Translations under genes and position numbers: made by a program
The notes under the pieces: model-generated
The model's database searches: none
Told to the model about the DNA's origin: nothing
Seen by the model: only the letters and a program-made list of their open reading frames with translations
Source: an uncultured Muribaculaceae bacterium
GTDB taxonomy: Bacteria > Bacteroidota > Bacteroidia > Bacteroidales > Muribaculaceae
DNA: 64,000 nt
Reading direction: 5' to 3'
NCBI GenBank assembly: GCA_910579305.1
Contig: CAJTTA010000006.1
Span: 21,142-85,141 of the forward strand
Shown: one piece after another, positions 36,933 to 46,029 of the stretch
Numbering within the stretch: the stretch's first letter is position 1
Layout: each line of letters starts with the position of its first letter

Positions 36933-38324
36933 ATGGAGAATACAGTATATTTCATAGGAATAGGGGGCATAGGCATGGCCAACCTCGCCCGCTACTACAT
37001 GCAGCGCGGAGCGCAAGTGGCCGGCTACGACCGCACTCCCTCCGACCTCACCCACTCTCTTGAGGCCGAAGGGGCCGACGTGACCTATACCGACGACCCT
37101 TCGCTTATCCCCGCTCCTTTCACCGACCCGAAGCAATGCCTGGTGGTGTACACCCCCGCCGTGCCGGCCGACAACCGCATACTCTCCCACTTCCGGATCC
37201 ACGGATTCAACATCATCAAGCGCGCGGCTCTGCTGGGGCGCATCACCGGCCATTCCGACGCAATATGCGTGGCAGGCTCCCACGGAAAGACCACGACATC
37301 GTCGATGGTGGCCCACATCCTCTACTCCGGCCATGTGGGCTGCAACGCGTTTCTGGGAGGAATACTGCGCAACTACGACACGAATCTCCTGCTATCCCCC
37401 CACTCGCAGGTATCTGTAGTGGAGGCAGATGAATACGACCGATCCTTCCACCACCTCACCCCCAGAATAGCCATAGTGACCAGCGTCGACCCCGACCACC
37501 TCGACATCTACGGCGATGAGCAGGGCTATCTTGAGGGATTTGCCCACTTCACCTCTCTCATACGTCCCGGGGGCACACTGCTGCTGCACTCGGGGCTGAA
37601 GCTGCATCCGCGCACAGGCCCTGATGTGCGCACACTCACCTACTCCGCCCACGATGACTCGGCTGACTGCCACGCCACCCGCGTGCGCAGCATCGAGGGG
37701 GAACTCATCTTCGACCTCGTGACCCCCTGCTGCACGATAGCCGACATCTCTCTCGGCGTCCCGGTGGAAATCAATGTAGACAACGCCGTGGCCGCCGGAG
37801 CCGCCGCCCTGTTGGCCGGAGCCACAGAGCAGGAAGTGCGCGAAGGACTGAACACATTCATGGGGCCGAAACGCCGCTTCGAGACCTGGCTGCGCCCCGG
37901 CGACTATCCATCGGGCCAAGGCCCTGTGCTCATCGATGACTATGCCCACTCGCCGGCCGAGGTGGAGGCCTCCATCAGAGGCGTGAAGAAGCTCTGGCCC
38001 GGGCGCCGGCTCACTGTGGTCTTCCAGCCGCATCTCTACACACGCACACGCGACTTCGCCCCGGAATTTGCCACAGCCCTTTCCGCCGCTGACCGTGTAG
38101 TGCTCTGCGAGATCTACCCCGCCCGCGAGCTGCCGCTGCCGGGCGTGACCTCCGAGATAATAGCCAAGGATGTGAAATCGGCCGAAATTTCAGTAATCGA
38201 GCGAAAAGATTTGCTCAGTTTGGTAAAAAATAGTAACTTTGAAATCTTAATGACGCTGGGAGCGGCCGACATAAATGTGCTTCTCCCCGACATCAGAGAG
38301 ATTCTGCTCGCCAAGCAGAGATAG
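36933..38324 (+). CDS. murC: UDP-N-acetylmuramate:L-alanine ligase
   Basis: A 463-aa Mur ligase catalysing the first amino-acid addition. It starts VYFIGIGGIGMANLARYYM, has the ATP loop CVAGSHGKTTTSSMVAHIL, VVEADEYDRSFHHL, and the C-terminal DDYAHSPAEVEASI plus FQPHLYTRTRDF. All catalytic blocks are intact. murB and ddl, neighbours of murC in many Proteobacteria, are absent here, as is usual in this phylum. Confidence 0.97.
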   Translation: MENTVYFIGIGGIGMANLARYYMQRGAQVAGYDRTPSDLTHSLEAEGADVTYTDDPSLIPAPFTDPKQCLVVYTPAVPADNRILSHFRIHGFNIIKRAALLGRITGHSDAICVAGSHGKTTTSSMVAHILYSGHVGCNAFLGGILRNYDTNLLLSPHSQVSVVEADEYDRSFHHLTPRIAIVTSVDPDHLDIYGDEQGYLEGFAHFTSLIRPGGTLLLHSGLKLHPRTGPDVRTLTYSAHDDSADCHATRVRSIEGELIFDLVTPCCTIADISLGVPVEINVDNAVAAGAAALLAGATEQEVREGLNTFMGPKRRFETWLRPGDYPSGQGPVLIDDYAHSPAEVEASIRGVKKLWPGRRLTVVFQPHLYTRTRDFAPEFATALSAADRVVLCEIYPARELPLPGVTSEIIAKDVKSAEISVIERKDLLSLVKNSNFEILMTLGAADINVLLPDIREILLAKQR

Positions 38325-38380
38325 CCGACAGCGCGGATCCCCCCGGCGCTGCCGGCCTTAAACCCATAAATATCAATAGG

Positions 38381-39229
38381 ATGCCCATACCACGCACACT
38401 CACCAAGTGGCTTCTGCTCATAGCCCTGCTCGCCTACGCAGCCTTCATGGCTGCCTGGGCGGCCGCGCAGGTGCATGCCCGCCCCTGCGCGGGACTCCGC
38501 GTGGAAGTGGTGGCTCCGGGGCCCGGAGTACCTGCATTTCTCACCCCCAAGGCAGTGGAGAGAGAGCTGGGCGACCTCCCTTCGCGCGCCAAGGGGATCC
38601 CTCTCTCTTCGATCGACACCGAGGCCCTTGAGAAGCGCCTCCGGCAGGTAAACAACTTTGAGAGCGCCGAATGCGTCATAACCTCCGACGGCTATCTGCT
38701 CGTGCGCGTGGTGCCCATAGTGCCCGAGGCCAGAGTCTTCACCCCGGCCGGCACCTACTACATCAACAAAGAGGGCAAACGCCTCGACGCCCATGCCGAA
38801 TATTTCGTGAACCTGCCGGTGATACACGGCAATTTCACCGACCGCATGCCGGCGCGACTCGCTCTGCCTGTGGCCCGCTACGTGCAGCGCGACTCGCTGC
38901 TGCGCTCGCTGGTGGCCATGATCGACTTCAAGTCGCCCTCCAACATAATTCTCATACCCCGCATCACAGGACACGTGATAAACCTGGGAGACACCACACG
39001 CCTGCCTGAGAAAGCCGCCGCCCTGGCTCTCTTCTACCGCAAGGTGATGCCCCACAAGGGCTGGAACGCCTACGACACCATATCGGTGAAATATCGCGGA
39101 CAGATAGTGGCCACACGGGCCGACAAAACTCCCGTAAGACACGCCCCGGAGTTTACCGACTCTCTGCCGGACGCCGATGAGCTGAACGCAACCGGACAGA
39201 CTATGGCCGACACCTCTCCCACGCCATAA
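38381..39229 (+). CDS. ftsQ: cell division protein FtsQ
   Basis: A 282-aa bitopic protein with a short cytoplasmic tail, one transmembrane helix (about 10-30) and a periplasmic POTRA/FtsQ region (PEARVFTPAGTYYINKEGKRLD). FtsQ recruits FtsL and its partner to the septum. Identification rests on topology and the murC-ftsQ-ftsA position more than on residues, since FtsQ is poorly conserved. The C-terminal ~40 residues are a polar tail. Confidence 0.85.
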   Translation: MPIPRTLTKWLLLIALLAYAAFMAAWAAAQVHARPCAGLRVEVVAPGPGVPAFLTPKAVERELGDLPSRAKGIPLSSIDTEALEKRLRQVNNFESAECVITSDGYLLVRVVPIVPEARVFTPAGTYYINKEGKRLDAHAEYFVNLPVIHGNFTDRMPARLALPVARYVQRDSLLRSLVAMIDFKSPSNIILIPRITGHVINLGDTTRLPEKAAALALFYRKVMPHKGWNAYDTISVKYRGQIVATRADKTPVRHAPEFTDSLPDADELNATGQTMADTSPTP

Positions 39230-39268
39230 ACATCTCCCTGACTCTTCCCCAAGCACTTACACCTCCCT

Positions 39269-40606
39269 ATGAATCAAGAAAAATATATAGCCGCCATCGA
39301 GATAGGCAGCAGCAAGATAAGCGTGGCTGTGGGACGCACCACCCCCGACGGCCATCTCTACATAATAGCCGTGGAGCAGGAGCACACGGTGGAATGCGTG
39401 TGTCACGGCGTGATACACAACGTGGAGGAGACAGCCTCGATAATATCCCGCCTGCTCTCCCGCCTGGAGAAACGCACGGGCGTGGCTCCGCGCAAGATCA
39501 CCTCGGCATATGTGGGACTCGCCGGTCGCTCGCTGCGCAATGTGCCCAGGGAGATCACACGCAACCTGCCGGAAGACACCGAGATCACAAAGGAGATACT
39601 CGACGGTCTGCGCGGCGACGCTCTCCTCTCTCACATCGATTCCTCACTGGAGATAATAGATGCCGTGCCCCGCACATATCTCGTGAACAAGACGGAGACC
39701 CGCAGCGCCGTGGGCACTTTCGGATCATCCATAAGAGCACAATATCAGCTCATTGCCGCACGCCCCATTCTGCGCAAGCATCTTGAGCGGGTGGTGCGCG
39801 ACAAGGTGGGACTTCCCATAGCCGGACTGGTGGTGACACCTCTGGCTGTGGCCGATCTCATTCTCTCAGCCGAGGAAAAGCGCCTCGGCTGCATGCTCGT
39901 AGACCTTGGCGCCGAGACCACTACCGTGACCATCTACCGCAACGGTGCGCTGCACTATCTTGCCGTGCTCCCCATGGGAGGACGCACTATCACGGCCGAC
40001 ATAACATCGCTCAACGTGCTTGAGGAGCGCGCCGAGGAGATAAAGACCACCTCGGGCAACGCGATACCTTCCGAGAATCCCTCAACCCTCAATCTCGACG
40101 GCGTCAAGCTCTCCGACGTCTCCAACCTCGTGGTGGCACGTTCCGAAGAGATAATAGCCAATGTCATAGAGCAGATAACCTATGCCGGAATCTCCGACCA
40201 GCAACTGCCCGGAGGCATAATCACCATAGGGGGCGGCTTCAATCTCAACCGCATGACAGAGCTGCTACAGCGACAGAGCAGCCTGCACGTGCGGCGAGGC
40301 TCACTCCCCTCTTCCGTGACCATCGAAGACACCAAGGCCCCCACCTACGAGTCCATCGAGGTGGCCGGCATAATGCACGCCGGCACGGATTCCGATGCAC
40401 CCGAATGCCTTGAGCTGCCTGTGAAGAAGGAACTTCCGGCCGACGACTACACTTATCAGGAGCCGCAGGAGGAGAGATCCGAAAAAATACGCCGGCGCCC
40501 ACAACAGTCACACCGTCCGGGTCTGCTCGACCGCATGTGGAAGGGTCTCTCGGGAATGTTCAACAATGTGGAGGACAACGACCCCGAAGACACCGAACTT
40601 GAATGA
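39269..40606 (+). CDS. ftsA: cell division protein FtsA
   Basis: A 445-aa actin-fold protein that tethers FtsZ to the membrane. It shows YIAAIEIGSSKISVAVGR (phosphate 1), the SHS2/1C domain, GCMLVDLGAETTTVTIYRNG (phosphate 2) and GGIITIGGGFNLNRM. A ~70-residue low-complexity charged linker precedes the C-terminal amphipathic segment (GLLDRMWKGLSGMF) expected to bind membrane. It lies 47 nt before ftsZ. Confidence 0.96.
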   Translation: MNQEKYIAAIEIGSSKISVAVGRTTPDGHLYIIAVEQEHTVECVCHGVIHNVEETASIISRLLSRLEKRTGVAPRKITSAYVGLAGRSLRNVPREITRNLPEDTEITKEILDGLRGDALLSHIDSSLEIIDAVPRTYLVNKTETRSAVGTFGSSIRAQYQLIAARPILRKHLERVVRDKVGLPIAGLVVTPLAVADLILSAEEKRLGCMLVDLGAETTTVTIYRNGALHYLAVLPMGGRTITADITSLNVLEERAEEIKTTSGNAIPSENPSTLNLDGVKLSDVSNLVVARSEEIIANVIEQITYAGISDQQLPGGIITIGGGFNLNRMTELLQRQSSLHVRRGSLPSSVTIEDTKAPTYESIEVAGIMHAGTDSDAPECLELPVKKELPADDYTYQEPQEERSEKIRRRPQQSHRPGLLDRMWKGLSGMFNNVEDNDPEDTELE

Positions 40607-40652
40607 ACCCCTCTACCACTCCTTTTCAACTCTTCTAACAACCGACCATACA

Positions 40653-42041
40653 ATGGATTCAGAACATATATCCGACCCTCATATATTCATCCCCGACTCT
40701 CGTGACGAGGCCGACGGCACTCCCCCCATCATCAAGGTGATAGGTGTGGGCGGCGGCGGCGGCAACGCTGCCAACTATCTCTACAAGCAGGGGATAGAGA
40801 ATGTGACCTTCATGGTGTGCAACACCGACATGCATGCCCTCAGGGAGCTGAAAGTGCCTTCACGCATAATCCTCGGCCCCGACATCACCCACGGTCTCGG
40901 AGCCGGCGATGACCCCGAGCTTGGCAAGGCCGCCGCCGAAGCCTCCACCGAGGAGATAAAGCGTGAGCTATCCGACAATACACGAATGGTATTCATCACT
41001 GCCGGCATGGGCGGCGGAACCGGTACCGGCGCCGCTCCCGTCGTGGCCCGCGTAGCTCAGGAGATGGGCATACTCACCATAGGTATCGTGACCATACCCT
41101 TCTTCTTTGAGGGGGAGAAAAAGATCATAAAGGCACTCGAGGGTGCCGAGGAGATGCGCAAGCACGTAGACTCGCTGCTCATAGTCAACAATGAGCGACT
41201 CACGGAAGTATATCAGGATCTTACGCTGCTCAATGCCTTTGAGAAGGCCGACGACACGCTGGCCAACGCCGCCCGCTCCATAGCCGAGATAATCAACACG
41301 CGCGGATATATCAACGCCGACTTCAACGACGTGAAGACCACGCTTGAGAAGTCGTCGACAGCCATCATATCCACCGGCCACGGCGAGGGTGAGCACCGCG
41401 TGACAAAGGCCATACAGGATGCCCTTCACTCTCCCCTGCTCCGCAACTCCGACATTCATTCATCCAACCGCCTGCTCTTCTATCTCTATTTCAACCCCAA
41501 GGCCGAAAATGTGGTGAGCATGGAGGAGATGAACGAGATCACTCAGTTCTCGGCCAATCTCTCCAAGAACATAGGCATAAAGTGGGGTGCATGCTACGAT
41601 GAGTCGCTGGGCGAGAGCGTGAAGATGACCATCCTCGCCTCGGGCTTCGACATAACCATATCCGAAAGTTCCGACTCTCGCAAGCCTGTCATAACCTTCC
41701 CCGGGGCCGAGCGTTCCGGAGGCACTCAGGCTGAGAGCAAGACTGCGGCCGTGGCCGAAGACAAGACTGTAGACAAGATAGCCTCGGAATATGGCAAGGA
41801 CAAGATGACGGCGCATAACCAGGCCATGGCCCGCGCAAAGTATATCGTGCTCAAGCCCTCGCAGTTCGATGATGATGAGGTGATATATCTCTTCGACAAG
41901 TCGCCGGCATATAACCGTGACCTGCATCTCAAGGATCGCATTCGGTCTCTTGGCCAGGGTGTGAAGAGCGAGAAGAGCCCACACCTCGGACAAAAGGAGG
42001 CGCAGGGCGATCCGGCCTCATCCGATAAGATTGTTTTCTAA
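40653..42041 (+). CDS. ftsZ: cell division protein FtsZ
   Basis: A 462-aa tubulin-like GTPase that forms the Z ring. GTP-binding landmarks are IGVGGGGGNAANYL and the tubulin signature AGMGGGTGTGAAPVVARVA; NADFNDVKTTL is the T7-loop region that completes GTP hydrolysis. After the globular core a linker leads to SPAYNRDL, which may be the phylum's conserved C-terminal peptide, followed by a further ~35-residue tail. The ATG at 40653 is the start; the frame open from 40566 inside ftsA is not used. Confidence 0.97.
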   Translation: MDSEHISDPHIFIPDSRDEADGTPPIIKVIGVGGGGGNAANYLYKQGIENVTFMVCNTDMHALRELKVPSRIILGPDITHGLGAGDDPELGKAAAEASTEEIKRELSDNTRMVFITAGMGGGTGTGAAPVVARVAQEMGILTIGIVTIPFFFEGEKKIIKALEGAEEMRKHVDSLLIVNNERLTEVYQDLTLLNAFEKADDTLANAARSIAEIINTRGYINADFNDVKTTLEKSSTAIISTGHGEGEHRVTKAIQDALHSPLLRNSDIHSSNRLLFYLYFNPKAENVVSMEEMNEITQFSANLSKNIGIKWGACYDESLGESVKMTILASGFDITISESSDSRKPVITFPGAERSGGTQAESKTAAVAEDKTVDKIASEYGKDKMTAHNQAMARAKYIVLKPSQFDDDEVIYLFDKSPAYNRDLHLKDRIRSLGQGVKSEKSPHLGQKEAQGDPASSDKIVF

Positions 42042-42100
42042 AAAAAACTCCATATACTCTCCTATCTCACAAGCTATAAAAAAACAAACAGTGATCCCTC

Positions 42101-43693
42101 ATGGAATCTGAAAAATTTGAAATGGTGGCCAAGACCTTCCAGGGTCTTGAAGAAGTATTAAGCGAAGAACTGACGGCTCTCGGCGCCGAAGAGGTGCAGG
42201 CCGGACGCCGCATGGTGAGCTTCAGAGGCGACATGCGCCTGCTCTACAAGGCCAACCTGTGCTGCCGCACTGCCCTGCGCATCCTCAAGCCCATAGCCAA
42301 GTTCACGGCTGCCGACCCCGATGAGCTGTATGACTTCGTGCGGGACTTCGATTGGGACAGCTATCTCTCTCCGGAGAAGACGTTTGCCATCGACTCCACG
42401 GTGAACAGCACGGAATTCACCCATTCCAAGTTTGTGACCTACAGGGTGAAGGACGGCATAGCCGACTACTTCAATGACAAGTATGGCTCACGCCCTTCCA
42501 TCCGCCTGAAGGGAGCCGACGTACAGCTCAATGTGCACATCCTCGGCGAGCGTGTCACCATTTCTCTCGATTCCTCGGGCGAACCCCTCTCCCGCCGAGG
42601 CTACCGCTCCGTGCAGACCGAGGCTCCGCTGAATGAAGCCCTGGCAGCCGGTATAATCATGAAGACCGGATGGAACGGCGAGACCGACCTGGTAGACCCC
42701 ATGTGCGGCTCAGGAACTTTCCTCATAGAGGCTGCCCTGATAGCGGCCAATATCAATCCCGGCATATTCCGACAGAATTTCGCCTTTGAGACATGGCCGG
42801 ATTTCGACCGGGAGATGTTTGAGGAGCTGTATAATGACGACAGCGCCGAGCGCACTCCCACCTGCCGCATCTGGGGTGGCGATATCTCGCGCGAGGCTGT
42901 GGAGATCACCCGCAAGAATATAAAGAGCGCCGGCGTCGAGGAATTCGTGACGGTGGAGTGCAAACCTATGCAGGAATGGACAGAGCCACCTGTGGAGGGA
43001 ATTCTTGTGACCAATCCTCCCTATGGCGAGCGTCTGCGTCCCGGCGACCTTGAGGGGCTTTACAAGCAGATAGGCTTCACGCTCAAGCATTATTTCCAGG
43101 GCTATCACGCCTGGATACTCGGCTATCGCGATGAGCACTTCCGCGAGATAGGCCTCAAGGCAAGCGTGAAATATCCCATAATCAATGGCTCGCTGGAGTG
43201 TGAGCTGCGCGAGTATGTGCTCTTCGATGGCTCCTACGCATCTTTCCGCTCGGCCGGAGGCAGTGTGGGCAACGATGACTTCTCGCGTGAGTCAAAACCC
43301 AAGGTTAGGCATCTGAGCGACAGTGAGTGGAAAGCCGAGACGCGCTCCTTCTCTGGAGGAAAGAAGAATATGGCCGACAAGCGCCGCAAGGATGAGCGCC
43401 GTGAGTTCCGCTCCGACCGGCGCGAGGACAAGCGCCGCAAGGATGAGCGTGGCGAATTCCGCTCCGACCGGCGCGAGGACAAGCGCCGCAAGGATGAGCG
43501 TCCATCCCGCCGGGACGGAGGCAAGAGCCGCTTCTTCGATGAGAGACCCCGCCATGACAAGCCTCGCCGCGAGCAGGAGGCTCCGGCAAAGATGAGCGGA
43601 AAGCAGCCTGCCATCGACGCGATTAACGAAGTGCGCTTCGCCGACAACAAAGGCCCGGTGATGCGATCCCGCAAAGGATGGAAGAAATCTTGA
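42101..43693 (+). CDS. THUMP-domain rRNA guanine-N2 methyltransferase (RlmL/RlmK-like)
   Basis: A 530-aa SAM-dependent methyltransferase. Residues ~1-150 are a ferredoxin-like plus THUMP RNA-binding region; the catalytic domain has DPMCGSGTFLIEAALIA (motif I, about 202-218) and LVTNPPYGERL (NPPY motif, about 303-313). Homologues methylate G2445-type positions of 23S rRNA. From about residue 420 a very charged tail follows, including tandem copies of a 17-residue unit, DKRRKDER(R/G)EFRSDRRE. The tail is likely an RNA-binding or condensate-forming extension; that is inference. Confidence 0.9.
   Translation: MESEKFEMVAKTFQGLEEVLSEELTALGAEEVQAGRRMVSFRGDMRLLYKANLCCRTALRILKPIAKFTAADPDELYDFVRDFDWDSYLSPEKTFAIDSTVNSTEFTHSKFVTYRVKDGIADYFNDKYGSRPSIRLKGADVQLNVHILGERVTISLDSSGEPLSRRGYRSVQTEAPLNEALAAGIIMKTGWNGETDLVDPMCGSGTFLIEAALIAANINPGIFRQNFAFETWPDFDREMFEELYNDDSAERTPTCRIWGGDISREAVEITRKNIKSAGVEEFVTVECKPMQEWTEPPVEGILVTNPPYGERLRPGDLEGLYKQIGFTLKHYFQGYHAWILGYRDEHFREIGLKASVKYPIINGSLECELREYVLFDGSYASFRSAGGSVGNDDFSRESKPKVRHLSDSEWKAETRSFSGGKKNMADKRRKDERREFRSDRREDKRRKDERGEFRSDRREDKRRKDERPSRRDGGKSRFFDERPRHDKPRREQEAPAKMSGKQPAIDAINEVRFADNKGPVMRSRKGWKKS
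43376..43501 (+). repeat. 51-bp tandem repeat in the methyltransferase tail
   Basis: Two nearly identical 51-bp units (43376-43426 and 43427-43477) and a 24-bp partial third (43478-43501), each starting gacaagcgccgcaaggatga. The unit is a multiple of three, so copy-number change would keep the frame. Confidence 0.9.
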
Positions 43694-43758
43694 CACGGAG
43701 CTCCCCTATCAGCTCTTCACATCACTGATTACCAATGTCTTACACAGATTAACCTGAT

Positions 43759-45024
43759 ATGAAAGAAATAGTCAACATATTACTGCTCGGCTCTGGCGGA
43801 CGCGAGTGCGCCATGGCCTGGAAACTCTCGCAGTCGCCGCGTCTCGGCACTCTCTTTGTGGCTCCCGGCAATGCCGCGCCCTATGGCACACGCGTGTCTC
43901 TCGACCCCATGGACTTCGAAGCCGTGAGGGAATTCGTGGATAACAATGATATCGACATGATTCTCGTAGGCCCGGAAAACCCTCTCGTGGAGGGAATTGC
44001 CGACTTCTTCGCCGACTCCCCGGTGAAGGTGATAGGCCCGGTGAAGGAGGGTGCACGCCTGGAGGGAAGCAAGGAATATGCAAAGGAATTCATGGTGCGC
44101 AACGCCATCCCCACGGCCCGCTTCATGAGCGTAACCGAAGAGACCCTCGAGCAGGGCAATCATTTCCTTGAGAGCCTGCGCCCGCCTTACGTGCTCAAGG
44201 CCGACGGACTGGCTGCCGGCAAAGGGGTGATTATACTCGACTCTCTGGCCGATGCCAAGGACACGCTCTCCGACATGCTTGAAGGGATGTTCGGCGGCGC
44301 CTCGGCCACTGTGGTCATTGAGGAATTTCTGTCAGGCATAGAGTGCTCGGTATTCGTTGTGACCGACGGTGAGGACTACAAGCTGCTCCCCGTGGCCAAG
44401 GACTATAAGCGCGTGGGAGAGGGCGATACCGGCCCCAACACCGGAGGCATGGGCGCCGTGAGCCCCGTGCCCTTCGCCAATGAGGAATTCATGAACAAGG
44501 TGGCATCCCGCATCGTGGAGCCCACGCTGAAAGGTCTCCGGGCAGAGGGAATCAAGTATAAAGGATTCATATTCCTCGGCCTCATGAACGTGGAGGGAGA
44601 ACCCATGGTGATAGAATACAATGTGCGCATGGGCGACCCCGAGACAGAGGTGGTGATGCCGCGCCTGAAAAGCGACCTCATTGACCTGCTTGAAGGTGTG
44701 GCCGACGAGACTCTCGGCATCAAGCAGGTGGTGGAGGATGAGCGTGCCGCAGTGACCGTGATGCTCACATCGGCAGGCTATCCCGGCTCCTATGAGAAGG
44801 GAAAGGTGATGACTCTGCCTGCCGACCAGGGTGTGCTCCGCTTCCATGCCGGCACACAGACGGGCGAAGGGGGAGAGGTGCTCACCTCCGGCGGACGCGT
44901 GATGGCACTCACCGCCTATGGCTCCACCATAGCCGAGGCCGCGTCCAAAGCACTCGCCGAGGCCGGAAGAGTAGACTTTGAGGGCAAGTATTTCCGCTCC
45001 GACATATCGAAGGATCTCGTGTAA
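43759..45024 (+). CDS. purD: phosphoribosylamine-glycine ligase
   Basis: A 421-aa ATP-grasp enzyme of de novo purine synthesis, making GAR from phosphoribosylamine, glycine and ATP. ILLLGSGGRECAMAWKL opens it; PYVLKADGLAAGKGVII and GDTGPNTGGMGAVSP are the ATP-grasp and GARS signatures; EYNVRMGDPETEVVMPRL carries the metal ligands. Length is normal. The membrane protein that follows 18 nt later has no evident tie to purine synthesis. Confidence 0.97.
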   Translation: MKEIVNILLLGSGGRECAMAWKLSQSPRLGTLFVAPGNAAPYGTRVSLDPMDFEAVREFVDNNDIDMILVGPENPLVEGIADFFADSPVKVIGPVKEGARLEGSKEYAKEFMVRNAIPTARFMSVTEETLEQGNHFLESLRPPYVLKADGLAAGKGVIILDSLADAKDTLSDMLEGMFGGASATVVIEEFLSGIECSVFVVTDGEDYKLLPVAKDYKRVGEGDTGPNTGGMGAVSPVPFANEEFMNKVASRIVEPTLKGLRAEGIKYKGFIFLGLMNVEGEPMVIEYNVRMGDPETEVVMPRLKSDLIDLLEGVADETLGIKQVVEDERAAVTVMLTSAGYPGSYEKGKVMTLPADQGVLRFHAGTQTGEGGEVLTSGGRVMALTAYGSTIAEAASKALAEAGRVDFEGKYFRSDISKDLV

Positions 45025-45042
45025 CGCATTCAGAGAGGCGGT

Positions 45043-46029
45043 GTGGTGAGAAGCAACGACAACACAGTCATGATGCGAGCCTGCACCGGAGCGCCCGGCA
45101 TGTTGCTCGCTGTGGTGCTCTGGGCAGTCATGTCGGTGACAGGGATTCACGACGGGCCACCGGCCATAGCCGAAAGCGGCGGCACACTGCTGCCCGCGCC
45201 CGGGAGCTGGGGGCTGCATCCGGCTCTCTCGTGCCTGTTGGGCATGATGCTCGCCGCAGGCTGCGCCATAGCGCTGTGGCTGCTTAACAAGACGTTTAAT
45301 TTCCTGTCAGGGCCGGGAGCTATCTTCTCGGCAATATTCCTCATAGCCTGCGGCGCGACGCCCGACATGAGCGACTCGCTCAGCCCCGGGCTCATAGTGG
45401 CGGCAGTGGCCCTGTGGGGCACCTGCTTGCTCTTCGGGCTTTACGGCCGCCGTCGCGCCACCTCGCAATGCCTGCTTCTCTTCTCGCTGCTCTCCTGGGG
45501 CAGCATGGTGCAGCAGGCATGCCTCATGCTCGCACCCGTGTTTCTTGCCGGGCTGGTGCTGCTCAGGGTAGGGCGGCCGCGCGAGTTCATGGCCTCGCTT
45601 ATAGGACTCGTCACCCCTTACTGGATCGTGCTCGGACTCGGCATTGCCTCTCCCGGGGAGCTGAACTTCAGTGCGCCGCGCATGATAGCATATCTGGAGG
45701 GGGATCCCTCTCGGTTCGTGTGGACTATCATATCGGCCGGAGTCACGACATTTATCTTCGTGATGCTTGTGCTCTACAACTCTCTGCACACACTCTCGGC
45801 AGGAGTGAAAATGCGCGCATGTCTCTCCTTCGTGAATCTGCTGGGAGGCGGATGCATAGCCTGGATGCTATTCGACTGCTGCGACTTCACGGCCTATTTC
45901 GCCACTCTCTACATGTGTATGGGCCTGGTGGTGACACGCACCTTCGAACTCTCGCGCTCTCCGCGGGCATGGGTGCTTCCGGCCTGTATAGCCGCAACCT
46001 ACATAATACTCTATTGCCTCCATGATTAA
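45043..46029 (+). CDS. polytopic membrane protein of unknown function
   Basis: A 328-aa protein with about eight hydrophobic segments (roughly 17-35, 58-80, 88-103, 113-128, 140-165, 180-200, 228-248, 275-320). I do not recognise motifs with confidence; it resembles the DUF6427-like membrane proteins of Bacteroidota in size and topology. GTG at 45043 gives the longest product; ATG at 45070 or 45073 are equally possible starts. Its end overlaps the following pdxB-like gene by 8 bp, so the two are probably translated together. No function is proposed. Confidence 0.75.
   Translation: MVRSNDNTVMMRACTGAPGMLLAVVLWAVMSVTGIHDGPPAIAESGGTLLPAPGSWGLHPALSCLLGMMLAAGCAIALWLLNKTFNFLSGPGAIFSAIFLIACGATPDMSDSLSPGLIVAAVALWGTCLLFGLYGRRRATSQCLLLFSLLSWGSMVQQACLMLAPVFLAGLVLLRVGRPREFMASLIGLVTPYWIVLGLGIASPGELNFSAPRMIAYLEGDPSRFVWTIISAGVTTFIFVMLVLYNSLHTLSAGVKMRACLSFVNLLGGGCIAWMLFDCCDFTAYFATLYMCMGLVVTRTFELSRSPRAWVLPACIAATYIILYCLHD

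Noticed and set aside
40566..40652. Upstream in-frame extension of ftsZ
   Set aside because: It overlaps the end of ftsA by 41 bp and encodes residues unlike any FtsZ; ATG at 40653 gives the normal N-terminus.
43376..43501. Direct repeats as a CRISPR array
   Set aside because: The repeats are contiguous, in frame and without spacers; they encode a protein repeat.
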